A DNA stretch of 44,356 bases from Streptomyces tailanensis (GCF_008386495.1 NZ_VTHJ01000070.1:1-44356), one strand, 5' to 3'. Shown: positions 8,663-16,553, numbered from the stretch's first letter. Made by a program: numbers and translations. Notes: generated by a model from the sequence alone, not told the origin.

Positions 8663-9987
8663 GCTGCCGTGGCCTCCGCCGCTGCCCGCGCCGCCGCCGG
8701 AAGGGCGTCGGCGATCCGCTGAACCGCCCGCTCGTCGTGTGCCGTCGACACGAACCACGACTCGAAGGACGACGGCGGCAGATAGACACCCTGCGACAGC
8801 ATCGAGTGGAAGAAGGCGTTGAACCGGAACGACTCCTGCGCCTTGGCGTCCTCGTAGTTCCGTACCGGTGTGTCCGATGTCTCCGTGAAGAACACGGAGA
8901 ACATGTTGGAGGCGTTCTGCAGCGTGTGCGCGACGCCTTCCTTGGTGAGCGCCTCGGTGACGAGCCCCTGGATCTGCTCCGAGACGGCGTTGACGACGTC
9001 GTACGCCGCGTTGTCCAGCAGCCGCAGCTGCGCCAGCCCGGCGGCGGTCGCGACCGGGTTCCCGGAGAGCGTGCCGGCCTGGTAGACGGGCCCCGCGGGC
9101 GCGAGACACGCCATGACGTCGGCGCGCCCCCCGAAGGCGGCGGCGGGGAAGCCGCCGCCCATGACCTTTCCGAAGGTCATGAGGTCGGGGACGACCCCGT
9201 CGATCCCGTACCACCCGGCCTTGCTGGTCCTGAACCCCGTCATGACCTCGTCGGAGATGAACAGCGCGCCGTTCTCGGCGGCGATGTCCTTGAGCCCCTG
9301 GTTGAAGCCCGGCAGCGGCGGTACGACGCCCATGTTGCCCGGGGAGGCCTCGGTGATGACGCAGGCGATCTCGCCGGGGTGGGCGGCGAAGGCGGCGCGT
9401 ACGGCGTTGAGGTCGTTGTAGGGCAGGACGATGGTGTCGCCGGCCTGGGCGCCCGTGACGCCTGGGGTGTCGGGGAGGGCGAAGGTGGCGACACCGGACC
9501 CGGCCGCGGCGAGCAGCGAATCGACGTGACCGTGATAACACCCGGCGAACTTGACCACCTTGCTGCGGCCGGTGAAGCCGCGGGCGAGCCGGATCGCCGA
9601 CATGGTGGCCTCGGTCCCGCTGGACACGAGCCGCACCTGCTCCAGCGGCCCCACCCGGTCCACCATCTCCTCGGCGAGCGCGACCTCGCCCTCGCCGGGC
9701 GTACCGAAGGAGGTACCGCGCGAGACGGCCTCCTGGACGGCGGCGATGACCTCGGGACGGGAGTGCCCGAGGATCATGGGTCCCCAGGAACACACGAGAT
9801 CGACGTACTCACGTCCATCGGCATCGGTCAGATAAGGACCGGTACCGGACACCATGAACCGGGGCGTACCGCCCACGGCACGGAAGGCACGCACGGGAGA
9901 GTTCACGCCGCCGGGCGTGACGGCCGCCGCGCGCTCGAAAAGAGTCTGCGAAACTGGGGCTTCGTACGGATAGCTCACACAGGCCAT
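8659..9987 (-). CDS. hemL: Glutamate-1-semialdehyde 2,1-aminomutase
   Basis: A 442-residue PLP-dependent aminomutase that converts glutamate-1-semialdehyde to 5-aminolevulinate in the C5 pathway of tetrapyrrole synthesis. Family hallmarks are TPGGVNSPVRAF at the N-terminus, the GTEATMSAIRLARG cofactor segment, the FISDEVMTGFR segment, and the PLP lysine in LMTFGKVMGGG. The ATG at 9987 has a GGAG 11 bp upstream. A GTG three codons later (VSYPYEAPVSQ) is an alternative start that matches the usual family N-terminus better. Proximity to the cytochrome c maturation genes fits a haem-related neighbourhood. Confidence 0.95.
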   Translation of the reverse strand: MACVSYPYEAPVSQTLFERAAAVTPGGVNSPVRAFRAVGGTPRFMVSGTGPYLTDADGREYVDLVCSWGPMILGHSRPEVIAAVQEAVSRGTSFGTPGEGEVALAEEMVDRVGPLEQVRLVSSGTEATMSAIRLARGFTGRSKVVKFAGCYHGHVDSLLAAAGSGVATFALPDTPGVTGAQAGDTIVLPYNDLNAVRAAFAAHPGEIACVITEASPGNMGVVPPLPGFNQGLKDIAAENGALFISDEVMTGFRTSKAGWYGIDGVVPDLMTFGKVMGGGFPAAAFGGRADVMACLAPAGPVYQAGTLSGNPVATAAGLAQLRLLDNAAYDVVNAVSEQIQGLVTEALTKEGVAHTLQNASNMFSVFFTETSDTPVRNYEDAKAQESFRFNAFFHSMLSQGVYLPPSSFESWFVSTAHDERAVQRIADALPAAARAAAEATAA

Positions 9988-10078
9988 GGTGTCAGAGGCT
10001 CCGAAGATCCTGCGGGCTGGTGTTCCAGCGCACGTTTCGGCGGGCGGCCGCAGGGGAGGTCATTGACACGATGATCGG

Positions 10079-11590
10079 GTGGCGCGGCGGGGGCCACGCG
10101 TCCCAGAAATGCGTTCGGGTGGAGATATGCATCGCGGTGGCGGACTGGGCGAGGGGACCGGTGACCTCGGTCCTCGTCGTGCCCGGCGGGGCAGGCACCG
10201 GCGCGAGGCGGAGGAGACCGCGGAGACGTCGCGGCAGGAGCGGGGCGGGTCGACGGAGCGGGGCGGGGCCGCGTCCGCGGATCATGGTGGATCGGCGGAT
10301 CGTGGTGGGTCCGGGGATCGTGGTGGGTCCGGGGATCTGAGCGGGCCGGGGGCGGCTGGGCCGGGGCAGAGCGGAGCGAGTGGAGCGGCTGGAGCGGCGT
10401 CGAGCGGACCGGGCGGTCCGAACGGCCCCACCGGTCCTACGGGCCCCGCCGGGCAGACCGGTCCTTCCGGCCCTTCCAGCCCCGCGCGCGGGCTGGGGCC
10501 GTTGGGTTCCCTGGGGTCATTGGGCTCGACCGGAGAACAGGGACAGCCGGGGTCGCCAGGGTCACAGCCCCCGTACGCGCCGTACGGCCAGCAGGGCGTG
10601 TACGGTCCGCAGGGTGCACACGGCACGCACGACTCACATGACACGCAGGGCACGCAGGGCGCCCAAGGTTCGTCGGGTGACCAGCTCGGCGGGGAACAGG
10701 ACGCTCCGCGCGAGCAACAGCAGGGTTCACGCTTCTCCCGTCGCCGGCGCGGTGGGCAGGGTGCGCAGAACGGTCCTGACCGGAGCCAGACCGGCACCGG
10801 CCGTATCCCGGGCGTTCCTGACCGTCCCCGGGGCGGTAGCGACTGGAACAACGACGAATCCGACCGGGTTCAGAATGGTGCCGACCGGCTCGAAACCGGC
10901 GACGCCGACCGGAACCGGGAGGGCGGGCCTGAGCGGATCGGGCGGCGCAGCCGTATGGACGGTATGGACCGTATGGAACGTGCCGATCATGTGGATCGCG
11001 TGAATCGTGTGGACGGAATGGATCAGACGGACCGGAAGGACCGGCCTGACCTGGTGGATCGCGGAAGCCGCGCGGATCGCAGAAGCCGTGCGGACCGCCT
11101 CGACCAAGTGGTCAACCGGCTCCATACGGCGGGGAGCAGGAATGGTGGTCGGGTGGGGGTGACCTACAAATACTTCGGCGCGCCCGACGGCGCGACCGCG
11201 GCCCGCGTCCCGATCTCGATGCGCCCCGAGGAACTCGGCGGCGACGAGCTCGGCATGAACGGCATGTTCACCAAGATCAAGCCGGAGACGATGGCCGCGA
11301 TGGTGCTGACGGGCATCGAAGGCGTCCCCCTCCACAAGGTGCCCCCGCTCGAACTCGTCGTCCTCCACCCCGACTACGCGGTCGTGAAGCTCCCGATGAC
11401 CGTCGTGGACCCCCTGCGCGGCATCGGCGAGGAGGCCGTGGGCGCGGCGGCGTTCATCTGGTCCACGGTCCCGGACCGCGGCGGCCCCCGCGACGCGTTC
11501 AATGTGTACCAACTGCTGCACGAGTGGCAGGACTTCAGCCATCGGTTGCATGAGGCGGGGCATCAGCCTTATTGCCTTGTGTGGCCGTGA
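10079..11590 (+). CDS. Low-complexity, collagen-like protein with a conserved C-terminal domain; attachment-site host gene
   Basis: A 503-residue protein. Residues roughly 30-180 are Gly/Ser/Pro-rich with collagen-like G-X-Y stretches (around GPNGPTGPTGPAG). A charged region follows with repeated MDR/VDR/ADR units. From about residue 355 a compact, non-repetitive domain begins near GVTYKYFGAPDG and ends with HRLHEAGHQPYCLVWP. I do not recognise the family. The exact start is uncertain because the N-terminal region is biased in composition; an ATG at 10127 is an alternative. The last 25 codons recur at 23.8 kb and 38.4 kb, which shows that mobile DNA integrates into the 3' end of this gene and restores it. 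Confidence 0.7.
   Translation: MARRGPRVPEMRSGGDMHRGGGLGEGTGDLGPRRARRGRHRREAEETAETSRQERGGSTERGGAASADHGGSADRGGSGDRGGSGDLSGPGAAGPGQSGASGAAGAASSGPGGPNGPTGPTGPAGQTGPSGPSSPARGLGPLGSLGSLGSTGEQGQPGSPGSQPPYAPYGQQGVYGPQGAHGTHDSHDTQGTQGAQGSSGDQLGGEQDAPREQQQGSRFSRRRRGGQGAQNGPDRSQTGTGRIPGVPDRPRGGSDWNNDESDRVQNGADRLETGDADRNREGGPERIGRRSRMDGMDRMERADHVDRVNRVDGMDQTDRKDRPDLVDRGSRADRRSRADRLDQVVNRLHTAGSRNGGRVGVTYKYFGAPDGATAARVPISMRPEELGGDELGMNGMFTKIKPETMAAMVLTGIEGVPLHKVPPLELVVLHPDYAVVKLPMTVVDPLRGIGEEAVGAAAFIWSTVPDRGGPRDAFNVYQLLHEWQDFSHRLHEAGHQPYCLVWP
10297..10332 (+). repeat. Two 18-bp tandem repeats in the low-complexity coding region
   Basis: GGATCGTGGTGGGTCCGG occurs twice in exact tandem (10297-10314 and 10315-10332). 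It encodes the repeated peptide unit ADRGGSG/GDRGGSG. Such repeats probably allow the linker length to vary by slippage or recombination. Confidence 0.8.
11547..11577 (+). repeat. attL core of the integrative element (copy A)
   Basis: This 31-bp block lies within the last codons of the host gene and encodes HEAGHQPYC. It is identical at 23816-23846 and differs by one base at 38422-38452. Homology to the third copy continues about 95 bp further, through the terminator to about 11670, where the integrase gene begins. It is the best candidate for the left recombination site; the exact crossover point within the block cannot be read. Confidence 0.85.
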
Positions 11591-11610
11591 CCTGGGGTTT
11601 CTTGCGGATC

Positions 11611-11634
11611 GGGCGGGGTCTTCGGGCCTCGCCC
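11611..11634 (+). terminator. Terminator after the attachment-site host gene (copy A)
   Basis: A 10-bp stem with a TTCG tetraloop and two G-U pairs is followed by CTCTTT, 20 bp after the stop codon at 11590. Equivalent hairpins with different sequence but preserved pairing follow the other two attachment copies. Confidence 0.8.
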
Positions 11635-11657
11635 TCTTTGGTGCCGGGAAGGGGCCG

Positions 11658-13016
11658 TCAGGCGGCCAGGGCACATTGAGGGCACATTGGTTTCGCCGGG
11701 GGCGCTGATGTGCCCTGGGTGGCAGGTGGGTCGCCGTTGTCTTCCGCCTCGGCTCCCGTTCCCGTTTCCGTTTCCGTGAAGGCGTCGTCGATCGCCTTGC
11801 GGGTGCGGGTCTCGCTGGATGGCAGCAGATGCGTGTACGTACGCAGCGTGAAGCCCGGGTCCGAGTGGCCGAGGTATTCGGAGAGCGCCTTGATGCTCTC
11901 CCCCGCATCCAGGAGCACGGAGGCGTAGGCGTGTCGGAGGGCGTGCATGCCGTCTTCCGGGGCCGCCTGGAGGTAGCGCGCTCCGCGCTCGCGCGGAGGG
12001 ATCACGCCGGCGGCGGCCAGGGCGAGCTTCCAGGCACCCATGTTGAAGACGCTGCGGTTGTAGGCCCGGCTCTTCTCGTCCACGAAGAGGAGGCGAAAGG
12101 TCTTCGGTTCGCCGTCCGGTTTGGCCCATGGCAGCGTGACGGCGACGGGTGGGAACTCCTTCATGTGGGCCTTGAGGGTGGCGGCAAGTTGGGCCGGCAG
12201 GGGCACTGACCGGATCTTGTTGCCCTTGGGCAGGGCGAAGACAGGCTTCGTACCGACCAGCCGCACCTGGCGGTTGACGTGGATCCAGCGGCCCTTGAAG
12301 TCGATGTCGTCGACTGCGAAGCCGAACACCTCGCCCTGCCGCAGGCCGCAGCCGAAGGCGAGCTTGCCGCCTGCCTGGAAGCGTTTCGGGAGTCCGGCGA
12401 CGACCGCACGTACGCGTTCCAACGACCAGGGGATGATCTTCTTCTTGGTCGCCGTCGGCAGCTTGACCGACTTCGACTTGCAGGGGTTCTTCGGCAGCAG
12501 CCCGTCCTCCACGGCCATGCCGAGGATGCTGGAGAGGATGTCGAAGATGCCCTCGATCGTCGACACTTCCAGTTCCGCGTCCTGGAGCGTGCGGATCCAA
12601 CCCTGAATGATCGAGGGCTGGTTGAGGGACCGCAGCTCGCGCCGACCGAGGTGCTCCACGATGTGGTTGCGGACGGTCGCCTCGTAGCGGAGCACGGTCG
12701 TGGGGCCGACGGAGTTCGCGTCGAGCCACTTCTGCGCGTAGGCGCCGAGTGTCTGCTTCGTCTCGGCCGGGACGACGTAGGAGCCGCGCCGGATCTCGAC
12801 GTCGACCTCGGCGGCACGGTTGTCCGCTTCGGCCTTCGTGTGGAAGTTCTCCTTGCGCTGGCGGCCGTCCAGGTCGCGGTAACGGACCTGCCAGCGCTTG
12901 CCGATGCCGTGATCGGCGGTAGGGACTATCCGCTTCGTACGGCTCTTGTGTTCGCCGCACTCGGCCTCGGCGGGCTTGGGGTGGGACTTGTGCCAGCGGT
13001 CGTACACGTCAGCCAA
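11658..13016 (-). CDS. int: Tyrosine recombinase / site-specific integrase
   Basis: A 452-residue integrase adjacent to the left attachment site, predicted to catalyse integration and excision of the element. Residues about 85-170 form the SAM-like core-binding domain. The catalytic domain has R226 (CGLRQGE), H358-x-x-R361 (HALRHAYA), H384 (YLGHSD) and nucleophile Y394 (RTYTHLL), so all catalytic residues are present. The start is a TTG at 13016, supported by AGGAGG six bases upstream. The last codons (PMCPQCALAA) contain the arm-type repeats on the other strand and run into the attachment homology. Loss of the left end would therefore truncate the gene. Confidence 0.93.
   Translation of the reverse strand: MADVYDRWHKSHPKPAEAECGEHKSRTKRIVPTADHGIGKRWQVRYRDLDGRQRKENFHTKAEADNRAAEVDVEIRRGSYVVPAETKQTLGAYAQKWLDANSVGPTTVLRYEATVRNHIVEHLGRRELRSLNQPSIIQGWIRTLQDAELEVSTIEGIFDILSSILGMAVEDGLLPKNPCKSKSVKLPTATKKKIIPWSLERVRAVVAGLPKRFQAGGKLAFGCGLRQGEVFGFAVDDIDFKGRWIHVNRQVRLVGTKPVFALPKGNKIRSVPLPAQLAATLKAHMKEFPPVAVTLPWAKPDGEPKTFRLLFVDEKSRAYNRSVFNMGAWKLALAAAGVIPPRERGARYLQAAPEDGMHALRHAYASVLLDAGESIKALSEYLGHSDPGFTLRTYTHLLPSSETRTRKAIDDAFTETETGTGAEAEDNGDPPATQGTSAPPAKPMCPQCALAA
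11669..11687 (+). repeat. Arm-type repeats, left end (two GGGCACAT, period 11)
   Basis: GGGCACAT occurs at 11669-11676 and 11680-11687 in direct orientation. The same octamer pair with the same 11-bp period recurs next to both other attachment copies. These are probable arm-binding sites for the N-terminal domain of the integrase. Confidence 0.6.
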
Positions 13017-13076
13017 GAAGGGCCTCCTGAATGAGGTTCGGGGACTGGGGGGTGCCGTCGGGCGGGGCGGTGTGCG

Positions 13077-13214
13077 TCAGCGCCACGGGAGCAGCAGGGC
13101 TGCGGGAGGAGCGGCGAGCTGGTGCTGGGGCACGCTGCACACGAGGCGTAGGTGCTCGATAGCGCGAACGACGTGGAGGTCGGCGGGGCCTATTTCGACA
13201 GGTCGGTTGGGCAT
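13077..13214 (-). CDS. Small hypothetical protein upstream of the integrase
   Basis: A 45-codon frame beginning MPNRPVEIG and ending in LLLPWR, lying upstream of the integrase start in the same direction. It has no convincing ribosome binding site and no recognised family. The composition is protein-like (VRAIEHLRLV). It could be a small regulator of int or a leader peptide, or not a gene at all. Confidence 0.35.
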   Translation of the reverse strand: MPNRPVEIGPADLHVVRAIEHLRLVCSVPQHQLAAPPAALLLPWR

Positions 13215-13679
13215 AACAAACAGCTGTAACTTGCAGTCGGCCGTCGTGGCAAGAGTTAGTTCTTAAACTCTCCAAAAGTCGCCCGGAGGCGAAGTGGCGT
13301 TCGTCTCGTCGGATTCCGGCACATCACGAGCCGTTTCGGCGGGGAGGTTGTGCTACCTTCCCTCCGCGTCAAAGAAGTGGGCGATTTAAGCAGCTTTCGG
13401 ATGCGATGTCCGCTAGACGAGCCACGCCACTTCTAAGCGCTGGGCGCCACCTCTGAGCTGCTGAGGTACCGGATTCCGGCACTTCAGCCGGTTGCTTCTC
13501 CGCAGAAAATTTCGGCTTCCGTGGGAGCGATTTCGGCAACCGGGGATCCGCCCTTACTGTTTTGGTCTTCCCCGGCGATGCTGAGGGAAGTAGCCGGGAG
13601 TTTCAGAATTCACTCTGGACGCTTCCCAGGTGGTGTGGCGGTGTTGCCCACGCCTGCCATCCAAAACCCTGATTCCGAT
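13215..13679. other. Regulatory intergenic region between int and the excisionase gene
   Basis: No convincing gene is present here. The region is noticeably less GC-rich than its neighbours. It contains an exact 13-bp repeat, CGGATTCCGGCAC, at 13310-13322 and 13470-13482, and several GCCACTTCT/GCCACCTCT-like short repeats at 13424-13460. It must carry the divergent promoters for int and for the excisionase/DUF3631 genes. The repeats are candidate operators or Xis-binding sites. Confidence 0.55.
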
Positions 13680-13913
13680 ATGGAGACCTCATTGCCGAAC
13701 CACTCCCCACGCCTCGCCGGCGCCGAGCGTGACCAGCTCGCCACTCCCACCGACGTGGCCGCGTACCTCGGGGTACCAGTGAAGACCCTCTACCAGTGGA
13801 AGTACCGGGGCATCGGCCCCAGCGTCCACAAGGTCGGCCGTCACCTGCGCTACCGCTGGCGGGAGGTGGACGCATGGCTGGACGCCCAGACGTCGTACGA
13901 CCTCACGGCCTGA
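13680..13913 (+). CDS. Excisionase-like helix-turn-helix protein
   Basis: A 77-residue MerR/AlpA-type winged HTH protein. TPTDVAAYLGVPVKTLYQWK forms the HTH, and the following GPSVHKVGRHLRYRWREVDAWLDA is the typical wing and C-terminal helix of excisionase-type HTH_17 proteins. It is predicted to bind attachment-site DNA and steer the integrase toward excision, or to regulate the element. The ATG at 13680 gives a complete domain; the frame is open upstream but without similarity. It is followed after 147 bp by the DUF3631 gene, as is common in Streptomyces integrative elements. Confidence 0.8.
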   Translation: METSLPNHSPRLAGAERDQLATPTDVAAYLGVPVKTLYQWKYRGIGPSVHKVGRHLRYRWREVDAWLDAQTSYDLTA

Positions 13914-14060
13914 CCCCGCGTCTGGCGCGGACAACGAAGCGGCCCCCGGCGCGCCAACGCCGAGGGCCGAAGACTTCCCAACTGATCGCCCATCCCTGAA
14001 CGAATGAGCTGGTGAGGGCGGGACCTTGCCCGTCCTGCCCCTCACCGGAGAGGAACGCCT

Positions 14061-15758
14061 ATGGAGGACCCTACGTCCCCAAGCTCCACGAACGCCTCCC
14101 CGACCGGCTGGCCCACTCCCGCGGTCCCCGGCGAAGGCATCCCCTGGCGCCGCAGGGATCAGACGGACACACGGTCCCCGGCGCCGGGGACCGTCGAGCA
14201 CTCGGCGGATGTGGAAGCACACGGGGACCGTCCCCAGCCGTCTGCTGATGCCGCTGTTGGGGACCGTCCCCACGACAAGCTCGCTGCTCGGTCCACGCAC
14301 GTCCCGGTCCCCGTATCGACATCCGACGCAAACCCGCAGGTCAGCGGCGCCAAAATGGGGACCGGTCCCCAAGAGGCCGCAGTTGCACCAGGGGACCGCA
14401 ATGGGGACCGTGATCACGGTCCCCACCAGTCGTTGGGGACCGACAGCTCCGTGGCGGGTACCGCCCAGCAGAAGAGGACCGGTCCCGTCGACGCATGGGG
14501 ACCGGATCATGGGACCGTCTCCCGGCCTACTCGGGGACCGGCAGACCCTGAGGAACGGGGTTCCGGTGACGGTGCGGAACTGCTGGATGAGTTGCGGGCG
14601 GCGATCGGCAAGTACGTGGTGCTGCCCAGTGACGAGGCGCTGACAGCGGTCACCCTGTGGGTGGCGGCCACGCACATCCAGACCGTTCTGCAGCACGCGC
14701 CGCGTCTGGCGGTCGTAGGCCCGACGAAGGGCTGCGGCAAGTCCCGGGTTCTGGACGTGCTCCACGAGACCGTGCACCAGCCGATCATGACGGTGAATAT
14801 GTCCAAGGCGGTGCTGTTCCGCATCATCGGCAAGAACCCGCGCACGATCCTGGTGGACGAAGCCGACGCCATCTTCAGCAAGGCCGGCGACAACGAGGAA
14901 CTGCGCGGCCTGCTGAACGCCGGGCATCAGCGCAACCGGCCCGCCTGGCGCATCTCCGGTCCGGAGCACAAGCCGACCCCGTATCCGACCTTCGCCATGG
15001 CCGCGCTGGCCTCGATCGGCGACCTGCCCGACACGATCACGGACCGGGCGGTCGTGCTCCGCATGCAAAAGCGCAAGCCGAGCGAGAAGGTGACCCCGTT
15101 CCGCTCGCGCTACGCCACACCGGAGCTGAACGCACTGCGGGACAAGCTGGCCGCTTGGCTGGGCCCGCTGCGCGGCACGGCCGCCTCTATGGCGCCGACC
15201 ATGCCGGTGGAGGACCGGGCGGCGGACACCTGGGAACCGCTGGTCATCGTCGCCGACCTGGCCGGCGGCCACTGGCCCGCCAGTGCCCGTGCGGCCTGTG
15301 TGGCGATGACCCGCTTCGAGGCCGTCCAGGACGAGCAGACCAACCTGAAGACGCGGCTGCTGCGCGACATCCACCGCGTCTTCGAGGCACACGGCAACCC
15401 GGAGGCCCTGTCCTCCCTGGATCTGGTCACCGCCCTGCTCCAGGACCCCGACGCCCCCTGGGCGGAGCACGGCACCAACGGGCTCAACGCCTATCACCTG
15501 GGCAGAATGCTGCGGGACTTCGACATCCGCCCGGCCAACTACCGGTTCGACAAGGGCAGGCAGGCCAAGGGGTACGCCCGTAACAGGTTCCTCGACAGCT
15601 GGGCCCGACACTGCCCCGACCTCGCCGAGACGGCGCCTGCCCCCACCCACGACGCCACGCCCGCGCGCCCGGCCCAGGGCAAGCCGCCCGCCGCCCCGGC
15701 GGGCTCGCTGCCCATCGGCCCGCCCGGCAGCCCCGCCGGCCCCAAACGCGCCCGCTGA
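14061..15758 (+). CDS. DUF3631 domain P-loop protein, probable replication protein of the element
   Basis: A 565-residue protein. The first roughly 170 residues are low-complexity and are encoded by DNA full of GGGGACCG repeats. The DUF3631 region follows, with a Walker A motif GPTKGCGKS at 220-228 and a Walker B motif ILVDEAD at 263-269. The C-terminal part has an HLGRMLRDFDI-type segment. Proteins of this type are found in actinobacterial plasmids and integrative elements between excisionase and mobilization genes. An ATPase or helicase role in element replication is inferred, not proven. The tail after about residue 520 is Pro/Ala-rich. The start ATG lies downstream of GGAGAGG. Confidence 0.8.
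   Translation: MEDPTSPSSTNASPTGWPTPAVPGEGIPWRRRDQTDTRSPAPGTVEHSADVEAHGDRPQPSADAAVGDRPHDKLAARSTHVPVPVSTSDANPQVSGAKMGTGPQEAAVAPGDRNGDRDHGPHQSLGTDSSVAGTAQQKRTGPVDAWGPDHGTVSRPTRGPADPEERGSGDGAELLDELRAAIGKYVVLPSDEALTAVTLWVAATHIQTVLQHAPRLAVVGPTKGCGKSRVLDVLHETVHQPIMTVNMSKAVLFRIIGKNPRTILVDEADAIFSKAGDNEELRGLLNAGHQRNRPAWRISGPEHKPTPYPTFAMAALASIGDLPDTITDRAVVLRMQKRKPSEKVTPFRSRYATPELNALRDKLAAWLGPLRGTAASMAPTMPVEDRAADTWEPLVIVADLAGGHWPASARAACVAMTRFEAVQDEQTNLKTRLLRDIHRVFEAHGNPEALSSLDLVTALLQDPDAPWAEHGTNGLNAYHLGRMLRDFDIRPANYRFDKGRQAKGYARNRFLDSWARHCPDLAETAPAPTHDATPARPAQGKPPAAPAGSLPIGPPGSPAGPKRAR
14122..14540. repeat. Iteron-like cluster of GGGGACCG repeats within the DUF3631 coding region
   Basis: GGGGACCG or its complement CGGTCCCC occurs more than a dozen times, with some degenerate copies, in about 420 bp. 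Examples start at 14122, 14172, 14186, 14223, 14259, 14305, 14357, 14391, 14403, 14417, 14435, 14497 and 14533. Several copies pair into palindromes, including GGGGACCGGTCCCC at 14357-14370 and a 24-bp perfect palindrome at 14402-14425. The octamer falls in all three codon phases (read as GDR, GTG/GTV and WGP), so the conservation is in the DNA and not in the protein. It is a candidate replication origin or autoregulatory operator. Confidence 0.85.
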
Positions 15759-15789
15759 CCCGCCTCCCCTGGGGCCGTATCTCGGCGTC

Positions 15790-15827
15790 GCATCCGTCCC
15801 CGCGCAGGTCAGCGCGGGGACGGATGC
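15790..15827. repeat. Perfect 16-bp inverted repeat between the DUF3631 and mobC genes
   Basis: Arms at 15790-15805 and 15812-15827 are exactly complementary around an AGGTCA loop. The arm segment GACGGATGC recurs at 15891-15899. A 10-bp direct repeat, TCCGTACCTG, follows at 15847-15856 and 15865-15874. It starts 32 bp after the DUF3631 stop, so it could be a terminator, but it has no T-run. The dense repeats upstream of mobC also suit an origin of transfer. Confidence 0.75.
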
Positions 15828-15944
15828 TCTCGCCGGGACGGACTTCTCCGTACCTGACCGAGTGTCCGTACCTGTCCTGACCAGGCATGGGACGGATGCG
15901 ACACACGTGACACACCTCCCTCCCCTCGCCACCGGAGCACCCCC

Positions 15945-16553
15945 ATGCACGAACAGCACCACGAACTCCCCACAGCTCAGCAGCAGATGCACACCACCTC
16001 AGCCTCAGACAGCGCAGCAAGTTGTCGGGTAAGGAGTCCTTACCCGGCCTCCGCCCCAGAGGGGGCGGAGGCATCCGGCGCCGAGGGAGCACCGGAGTCG
16101 GCTGGCCCGGGGGAGCCGACCGATACGGGAGCCACCACACCATCGCCGCACACCGCACAGACGCCCACGACGCGACGCCGCCTGCGTCAGCCGCGCCTGC
16201 GCGAACACCGCGTCCACCCCCGTTACAGCGACAGCGAGTTCGCCGAAGTCGAGCACGCCGCCGCACTCAGCCGCATGAAACCCGGTGGCTACGTCGCCGA
16301 GGCATCGCTCGCCGCCGCCCGCGCCGAGGATCCCACGGCAGCGGTCGCCGACTATCGCGCCATGGTTCAGGTGCTGATGGCCGCCAACAGGCAGCTCGCC
16401 GGCATCGGCAACAACCTCAACCAGCTCACCTGGCACCTCAACAAGGACGGCACCTGGCCCCAGCCCGACACCGTCCACCGGCTCCTCGATCGCGTCGAGG
16501 CGTCGATTGCCGAGCTGGACACTGCCATCGCCCAGGTCACCGAGGGTCGGTGA
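15945..16553 (+). CDS. mobC: MobC-like relaxosome accessory protein
   Basis: A 202-residue protein. The first roughly 75 residues are polar and low-complexity. The MobC-type domain then runs from about RVHPRYSDSEF, through MKPGGYVAEASLAAA, to GIGNNLNQLTWHLN, matching the bacterial mobilization protein family that helps a relaxase recognise oriT. The ATG at 15945 has GGAG seven bases upstream. The coding region near the N-terminus contains two strong inverted repeats (16026-16072), which is unusual. Four bases separate its stop from the relaxase start, so the two form a mobilization operon. Confidence 0.85.
   Translation: MHEQHHELPTAQQQMHTTSASDSAASCRVRSPYPASAPEGAEASGAEGAPESAGPGEPTDTGATTPSPHTAQTPTTRRRLRQPRLREHRVHPRYSDSEFAEVEHAAALSRMKPGGYVAEASLAAARAEDPTAAVADYRAMVQVLMAANRQLAGIGNNLNQLTWHLNKDGTWPQPDTVHRLLDRVEASIAELDTAIAQVTEGR
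16026..16072. repeat. Two adjacent perfect inverted repeats inside mobC; candidate oriT
   Basis: CGGGTAAGGA-G-TCCTTACCCG (16026-16046) is immediately followed by an 11-bp stem with an AGAG loop, GCCTCCGCCCC paired with its complement (16047-16072). They sit in the poorly constrained N-terminal coding region of mobC, before the domain begins. Location in the mobilization operon and the paired arms suggest an oriT or an autoregulatory site. The nick position cannot be read. Confidence 0.55.

Noticed and set aside
13077..13275. An 88-codon minus-strand frame ending at 13009, overlapping the integrase start
   Set aside because: It overlaps the int ribosome binding site and has an Arg/Pro-rich composition typical of a shadow frame. 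The shorter 45-codon frame is more plausible.
14186..14540. CRISPR array suggested by the regular GGGGACCG repeats
   Set aside because: Repeats are only 8 bp, occur in both orientations with irregular spacing, and no Cas gene is near.
14001..15992. Large minus-strand frame opposite the DUF3631 gene
   Set aside because: It is antisense to a gene with clear Walker motifs and shows no domain of its own.
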